The translations under genes were made by a program, and so were the position numbers. Under the pieces are notes generated by a model. It was not told the DNA's origin, did not search any database, and worked only from the letters and a program-made list of their open reading frames with translations. From positions 1 through 18,594 of the forward strand of contig JAGCMZ010000092.1 of NCBI GenBank assembly GCA_017646225.1: DNA of 18,594 nt. Reading direction: 5' to 3'. Shown in pieces: positions 14,902-18,594 of the stretch (the first letter of the stretch is position 1; each line of letters starts with the position of its first letter). Source of the stretch: Paludibacteraceae bacterium. Its GTDB lineage: Bacteria; Bacteroidota; Bacteroidia; Bacteroidales; Paludibacteraceae.

Positions 14902-17900
14902 TTACAATCTTACTTTTTTTGTGGCGATACCAGCTTCACCCACTACGTTGATAATGTAGATACCTTTGCTGTTAGGCAAGCTAATTTCAGCGTATTGATC
15001 GTTAACTGTGTAGGTAGTGCTGCGCCCTACCATATCAGAAACTACAATGCTTTGTAACTTTGCCTCTTGTGTGGCCGATACAATAACGGTACCGTCTTGC
15101 ACAAAGATGTCTATGTTGTTGTTTTGGGCTAGTTCTTCGTCAATGTTAGTTAGCTCGTTGTCCTCTTCTTGAATAGGAGTAGCATGCAAGTAAAAACGAC
15201 CTTTGTAATCGCCTTTTTTAAGCCCACTTACCGTGCAAACTTCGCCGTTAGACAAATTGTACATAGTAGAGGTAGTTCTGTCTTCTAACACCCAAGTGTA
15301 TGGCATATTGTTTTGGGTCATTTCTAGGGTAAAGGTTTGTTTAGAAGAATTGATGGTAACGCCCAATGGGATAGGCTCTGTCATGTCTGGAATGGTAATA
15401 TCTGCCCAATTAGTATCATGGCGTATTACATAAACATCGGGTAGCCCATAGGTTTCTTTGGCAAATAGTTTTGGGGCATCGATGCTAAAATCGGCCACAT
15501 CTTCTTTTTCTTGGTCGTATTGAATGCTAATTTCGCTGCTTACCGAGCGAGCTGCATTGTTGGCTTTTATGCGGCAACTAGTAGGGGTGGCAATGGTGCT
15601 TCTACTTGTTGTGCCACCTGTTATCATGTATTCTGCACCAATAGTAAGGCTGGTTACGCCATCGCCAGGAGTGAATACAAAGCCATTTTGAGGCAAAATT
15701 ACAGCCCCTTCTTTGGCGGTTGCAAACGATTTGCTAGTGGTGTAATCGTAATACTGAATGGTGCCGTAACCGGCTTTATTTAGTGCATTGGCATCAATGG
15801 CTGCAGGATACGTGTTGCATAACAAAACGGGTTGGTTAGGCGTTAAGTTATCGTATGTAATAACAGACGATTCATTGTAGAAATGGCCTGTAAAGGTGTA
15901 TCTATGTGGATGGGCTAGCGTAGCAGCATACGCGGTGCCGTTATAGTAGTCGAAGGTTTCTGCAGGGTAATAATATGCCCCATATTCGTTGGCTACGTAA
16001 ATGGCAAAGGCTTTGTTTTGAGGTACTTCTTTGTCTAGGTCTATAAACGATTGTTGCCATGTAGCATTGTTATCTTGGTCAATAACTGCTTCGTGCATGT
16101 AAACCTGTGGTAAATGGCCCAAAAAGTAATCCTTAGATAAAATGTTGCGAACCTCGCCATTGCCACTTTCATCCCATGGTTTAACCACGGTACCTACCAA
16201 TAACCAATTTTGGCGACGGGCATCAAACTGATTTTCAACCTCGTGGTAACGACGTACGCCTGTACTTGGGTTGTATAAGGTTTCTACGCCCACAATTGAT
16301 GCCCCGTGTTCCAATATAATTTTATATGCTATTTGGGTTGCAGTGGCATTATCGCCAGCATTCACTTGCTTGCCATTCCATTGTTCGTGTCTTTGTTTGC
16401 CAAATTTTTCATCGGACGACACATCGGGCAACACAGGATACCTTTCCAAACCTGCAGGTAGGGTAACTGTTAGTTGTGTCGATAAAATATCAGAGCACAA
16501 TAGGGGAGTGTTGTCTTGTTTGTACCAGTTGTCGCGGTTGTCCCATTCGGTAGAAACGTTTCCGTTCCAAATAATAGCGTACACCGAGTCTAAAGGAGTT
16601 TTTAGGGTTCCCTGAAGGGTGATAGAAATGTCCTGACCATTAAAAACTGACAAACTGGCAGTATAATCGTTTTTGCAATCCGTTGGGGTAAAGGTAATTT
16701 TTACTGTTTGTACCCCTTCTTCGCAAGCTTCAGTCGCTTCAAAACCTGCTAGGCTGAATTGATCGGAGTCGATGCCCGCTTTCAGCATAGCCGCATTGGC
16801 ATAGGTAAGATTGATTTCTTTGGTCACGGATTCGCCAATTGCCACAGCGCCAAAGTTTAGGCTAGTGAAATTGGATTCTAAAACATTGTCCTTGAATACT
16901 TTTACTTTTTTTACGTAACGCATTAGCGAACCATTCCATGTGCTATTGGTAAATTTGATAGAAATGGTATTGTATGGGATGTCAACGACACATTTCTTAT
17001 AGCTATTGTTGATACCTGCAGATTTGCCGCTCCAAGTATCAAGCTTTTGGTACGTATTGGCTCCATTTAGCAGTACATAAATACCCATGTCGCCGTCTTT
17101 GTCAATATAGGCGTTATCAGATGCTTTAACCTCAAATTCCAAACGTTTTGTGTAGTACGATACATCGCTAGGCATATCGTACACAATGTAGCGTTCCGTA
17201 AAAATATCAACCAAGTATGATTTTTCTGTATCGTCTTCAAATACCACGCAATCTTCTAGGTCGGCATCTACTGTTTTGGTGGTAGCATTTGTGCTCGAAC
17301 CATTGATAGATTTTGCACCATTAAAGATAGCATACAAGGTAAAATTGTAGGTGGTAGCCATGCTCAACCCCGAAACATAGTAGGTTGTAGCCGCTGCATC
17401 TACTAAATACGATGCGCCTGTAGTATTGTTGATAATAAGATAGGCGGTAGCATCATCAACCTTGTCCCAGGCTAAGTTAACCGAGGTATATTTTTCGCTT
17501 ACTACCCTTAGTTGGGTGTTGATTCTTCTTGAATATTCGCCCGATACGTTTATAGTAGTACCATTGGAAAAGCTTATTTGGTTGGTGTAAACCCCTAAGG
17601 CAGTTGGACTAAAGGAAACGTTTATGGTTGCTTTCCCGAAAGAACAATCTGCTTTGGCTACGGTAACAGGGGTAGTAGAAGTGCCCGTTAGCGAAGTGCT
17701 AAATACGTTGTCTTGATTGACCAATTGAACTGTCAAATTTTGTTCGATAGCAGCATAATCAATGGTGATTGATTTGTTAGGAATAACGCTTCCTTCTTCA
17801 ATGCTACCGAAATTTATATCACCGCTTGCAATATTCAATACGGGAGCGTAGGTAAGAATGACGTTTTTCAGGTATTTACTGTACGATAATATATCATTTG

Positions 17901-18255
17901 TACTAAATCTTATAGCAGTTGCATTTGTGTTTATGCTAACTGTATAATGTTCGTAGTCTACCTTACTTTCTATTCCCAAAATGGTGCTGGTTACTTTTCC
18001 TGGATTAGCTTCCCAAATGGTTTCCCAAGAACCTCCTACCTGTTGCTCTAGGTATAATTTTCCGATACCCGTAGCATCGCGTTTTGCATCAAAAGATACT
18101 ACCTTAACAGAACGATTGTTATTGAAAGTATAGGGGTATGTGGCTTCTCTTTTGGATATCTTTAATTCGGTTGGTTGCAGGTTGCTAGAGATACAGTCTG
18201 CCCACGATGTAGCAAATACTAATGAGAGAAACAAAGTGAAAAGTAACTTTTTCAT
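14902..18255 (-). CDS. Large secreted multidomain protein with T9SS type A sorting domain
   Basis: 1117 residues from the ATG at 18255; an in-frame TTG nine bases upstream is a poorer start because MKKLLFTLFLSLVFATSWA is a normal signal peptide. Domains in order: a sugar-binding-like sandwich (~27-135), a choice-of-anchor-D/HYDIN-like Ig domain (~140-243, INFGSIEEGS), fibronectin III (~245-330, SVNLAWDKVDDATAY), a second sandwich (~335-455) and a second anchor-D domain (~462-550, LNFGAVAIGES). A WNGNVSTEWDNRDNW segment (~563-577) opens a long region common in Bacteroidetes surface proteins. The last ~75 residues are a type A sorting domain (VVSDMVGRSTTYTV, then KGIYIINVVGEAG, ending KKVRL). 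It should be exported by the Sec and type IX systems to the surface; no catalytic motif is seen, so adhesion or matrix function is inference. A weak TAnnTTTG-like box (TACCTTCG, 18306-18313) lies upstream. Confidence 0.9.
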   Translation of the reverse strand: MKKLLFTLFLSLVFATSWADCISSNLQPTELKISKREATYPYTFNNNRSVKVVSFDAKRDATGIGKLYLEQQVGGSWETIWEANPGKVTSTILGIESKVDYEHYTVSINTNATAIRFSTNDILSYSKYLKNVILTYAPVLNIASGDINFGSIEEGSVIPNKSITIDYAAIEQNLTVQLVNQDNVFSTSLTGTSTTPVTVAKADCSFGKATINVSFSPTALGVYTNQISFSNGTTINVSGEYSRRINTQLRVVSEKYTSVNLAWDKVDDATAYLIINNTTGASYLVDAAATTYYVSGLSMATTYNFTLYAIFNGAKSINGSSTNATTKTVDADLEDCVVFEDDTEKSYLVDIFTERYIVYDMPSDVSYYTKRLEFEVKASDNAYIDKDGDMGIYVLLNGANTYQKLDTWSGKSAGINNSYKKCVVDIPYNTISIKFTNSTWNGSLMRYVKKVKVFKDNVLESNFTSLNFGAVAIGESVTKEINLTYANAAMLKAGIDSDQFSLAGFEATEACEEGVQTVKITFTPTDCKNDYTASLSVFNGQDISITLQGTLKTPLDSVYAIIWNGNVSTEWDNRDNWYKQDNTPLLCSDILSTQLTVTLPAGLERYPVLPDVSSDEKFGKQRHEQWNGKQVNAGDNATATQIAYKIILEHGASIVGVETLYNPSTGVRRYHEVENQFDARRQNWLLVGTVVKPWDESGNGEVRNILSKDYFLGHLPQVYMHEAVIDQDNNATWQQSFIDLDKEVPQNKAFAIYVANEYGAYYYPAETFDYYNGTAYAATLAHPHRYTFTGHFYNESSVITYDNLTPNQPVLLCNTYPAAIDANALNKAGYGTIQYYDYTTSKSFATAKEGAVILPQNGFVFTPGDGVTSLTIGAEYMITGGTTSRSTIATPTSCRIKANNAARSVSSEISIQYDQEKEDVADFSIDAPKLFAKETYGLPDVYVIRHDTNWADITIPDMTEPIPLGVTINSSKQTFTLEMTQNNMPYTWVLEDRTTSTMYNLSNGEVCTVSGLKKGDYKGRFYLHATPIQEEDNELTNIDEELAQNNNIDIFVQDGTVIVSATQEAKLQSIVVSDMVGRSTTYTVNDQYAEISLPNSKGIYIINVVGEAGIATKKVRL

Positions 18256-18433
18256 GTCTAACAATTCTTGTTTACAAAAGCGTGTGTTGCATTATTTTTG
18301 TCGCACGAAGGTATGTAAAATAGATGAGCTATATTCCATACGTTTGCAAAAGACTTTCAACAATGAATTATTTTTAACTTGTTAGGGTTGTGATAGCCCA
18401 TAGATATTACTTTCCTGTTACAAAAAATAATGT

Positions 18434-18594
18434 CGTGCCGTAGGCACGTTATAATAAAAAGCAAAAGCTCCACAAAAAACAAAAAGCGTCACCTAAGTGA
18501 TGCGTTACCGTTACCCGCAGGGTAACAAGCGCCCTTCTGGGCGCCGCTACGGAGTAGCGTAATAAATAAATGGATAAGCTCCACAAAAAACAAA
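18434..18594. repeat. Cluster of five short hairpins between two copies of a 19-bp direct repeat
   Basis: Perfect or near-perfect small hairpins: CGTGCC-GTA-GGCACG (18434-18448), GCGTCAC-CTAA-GTGATGC (18486-18503, one G-T pair), GTTACCC-GCA-GGGTAAC (18510-18526), GCGCCC-TTCT-GGGCGC (18529-18544) and CGCTAC-GGA-GTAGCG (18545-18559). A 19-bp sequence starting AAGCTCCACAAA occurs at 18465-18483 and again at 18576-18594, a period of 111 bp, with the second copy cut by the window end. The region 18256-18433 holds only the upstream DNA of the large gene; I see no gene in 18256-18594. Confidence 0.75.

Noticed and set aside
18256..18264. TTG start for the large T9SS cargo protein
   Set aside because: The ATG at 18255 gives a standard signal peptide; the TTG adds only three residues and is a weaker start.

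Overview
The window looks like chromosomal DNA from a Bacteroidales-type member of the Bacteroidota. It is AT-rich. Several genes are preceded by the Bacteroidetes -7 box TAnnTTTG, twice with a TTTG -33 box 19-20 nt further upstream. Two secreted proteins end in type IX secretion (T9SS) sorting domains, one CHU_C/type B and one type A. The gene families (DUF2490, YccF, a RssA/YjjU-like patatin, DnaK ending in EEVK, an S9B-like secreted protein) also fit this phylum. I see no tRNA, rRNA, CRISPR array, transposase or phage gene.

Layout. 1-557 (+): 3' part of a DUF2490 outer-membrane-barrel gene with an apparent one-base frameshift. 645-4910 (-): three closely spaced genes for exported Ig/PKD-like proteins, of which only the last carries a T9SS sorting domain; the middle one is out of frame at an A9 tract in its signal peptide. 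5101-5469 (+): yccF. 5502-8947 (-): MATE exporter, DAACS-type symporter and patatin-like hydrolase, closely spaced, with a probable extra promoter before the symporter. 9091-9423 (+): yjdM/phnA. 9498-11420 (-): dnaK. 11759-13672 (+): a secreted DPP-IV-like protein that has lost its catalytic Ser and His and the substrate-binding Glu motif. 13800-14705 (+): a sugar-phosphate nucleotidyltransferase-like protein. 14902-18255 (-): a 1117-residue multidomain T9SS cargo protein. 18256-18594: a promoter region followed by a cluster of small hairpins.

Each of the four convergent gene pairs is separated by a near-perfect, symmetric A-stem-T terminator (595-629, 5488-5522, 9443-9477, 14849-14882). One of these overlaps the stop codon of the patatin gene.

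The least ordinary signals are non-coding. A composite repeat, consisting of a GCAATGC/GCATTGC stem plus an array of 8-bp units (consensus CGAYTHAA), lies directly upstream of both dnaK and the nucleotidyltransferase gene. A ~118-bp element with 18-bp terminal inverted repeats follows the nucleotidyltransferase gene. Five short hairpins lie between two copies of a 19-bp direct repeat at the right edge. No complete new multi-gene system is evident; the strongest protein-level oddities are the S9B pseudoenzyme and the split secreted-protein operon.
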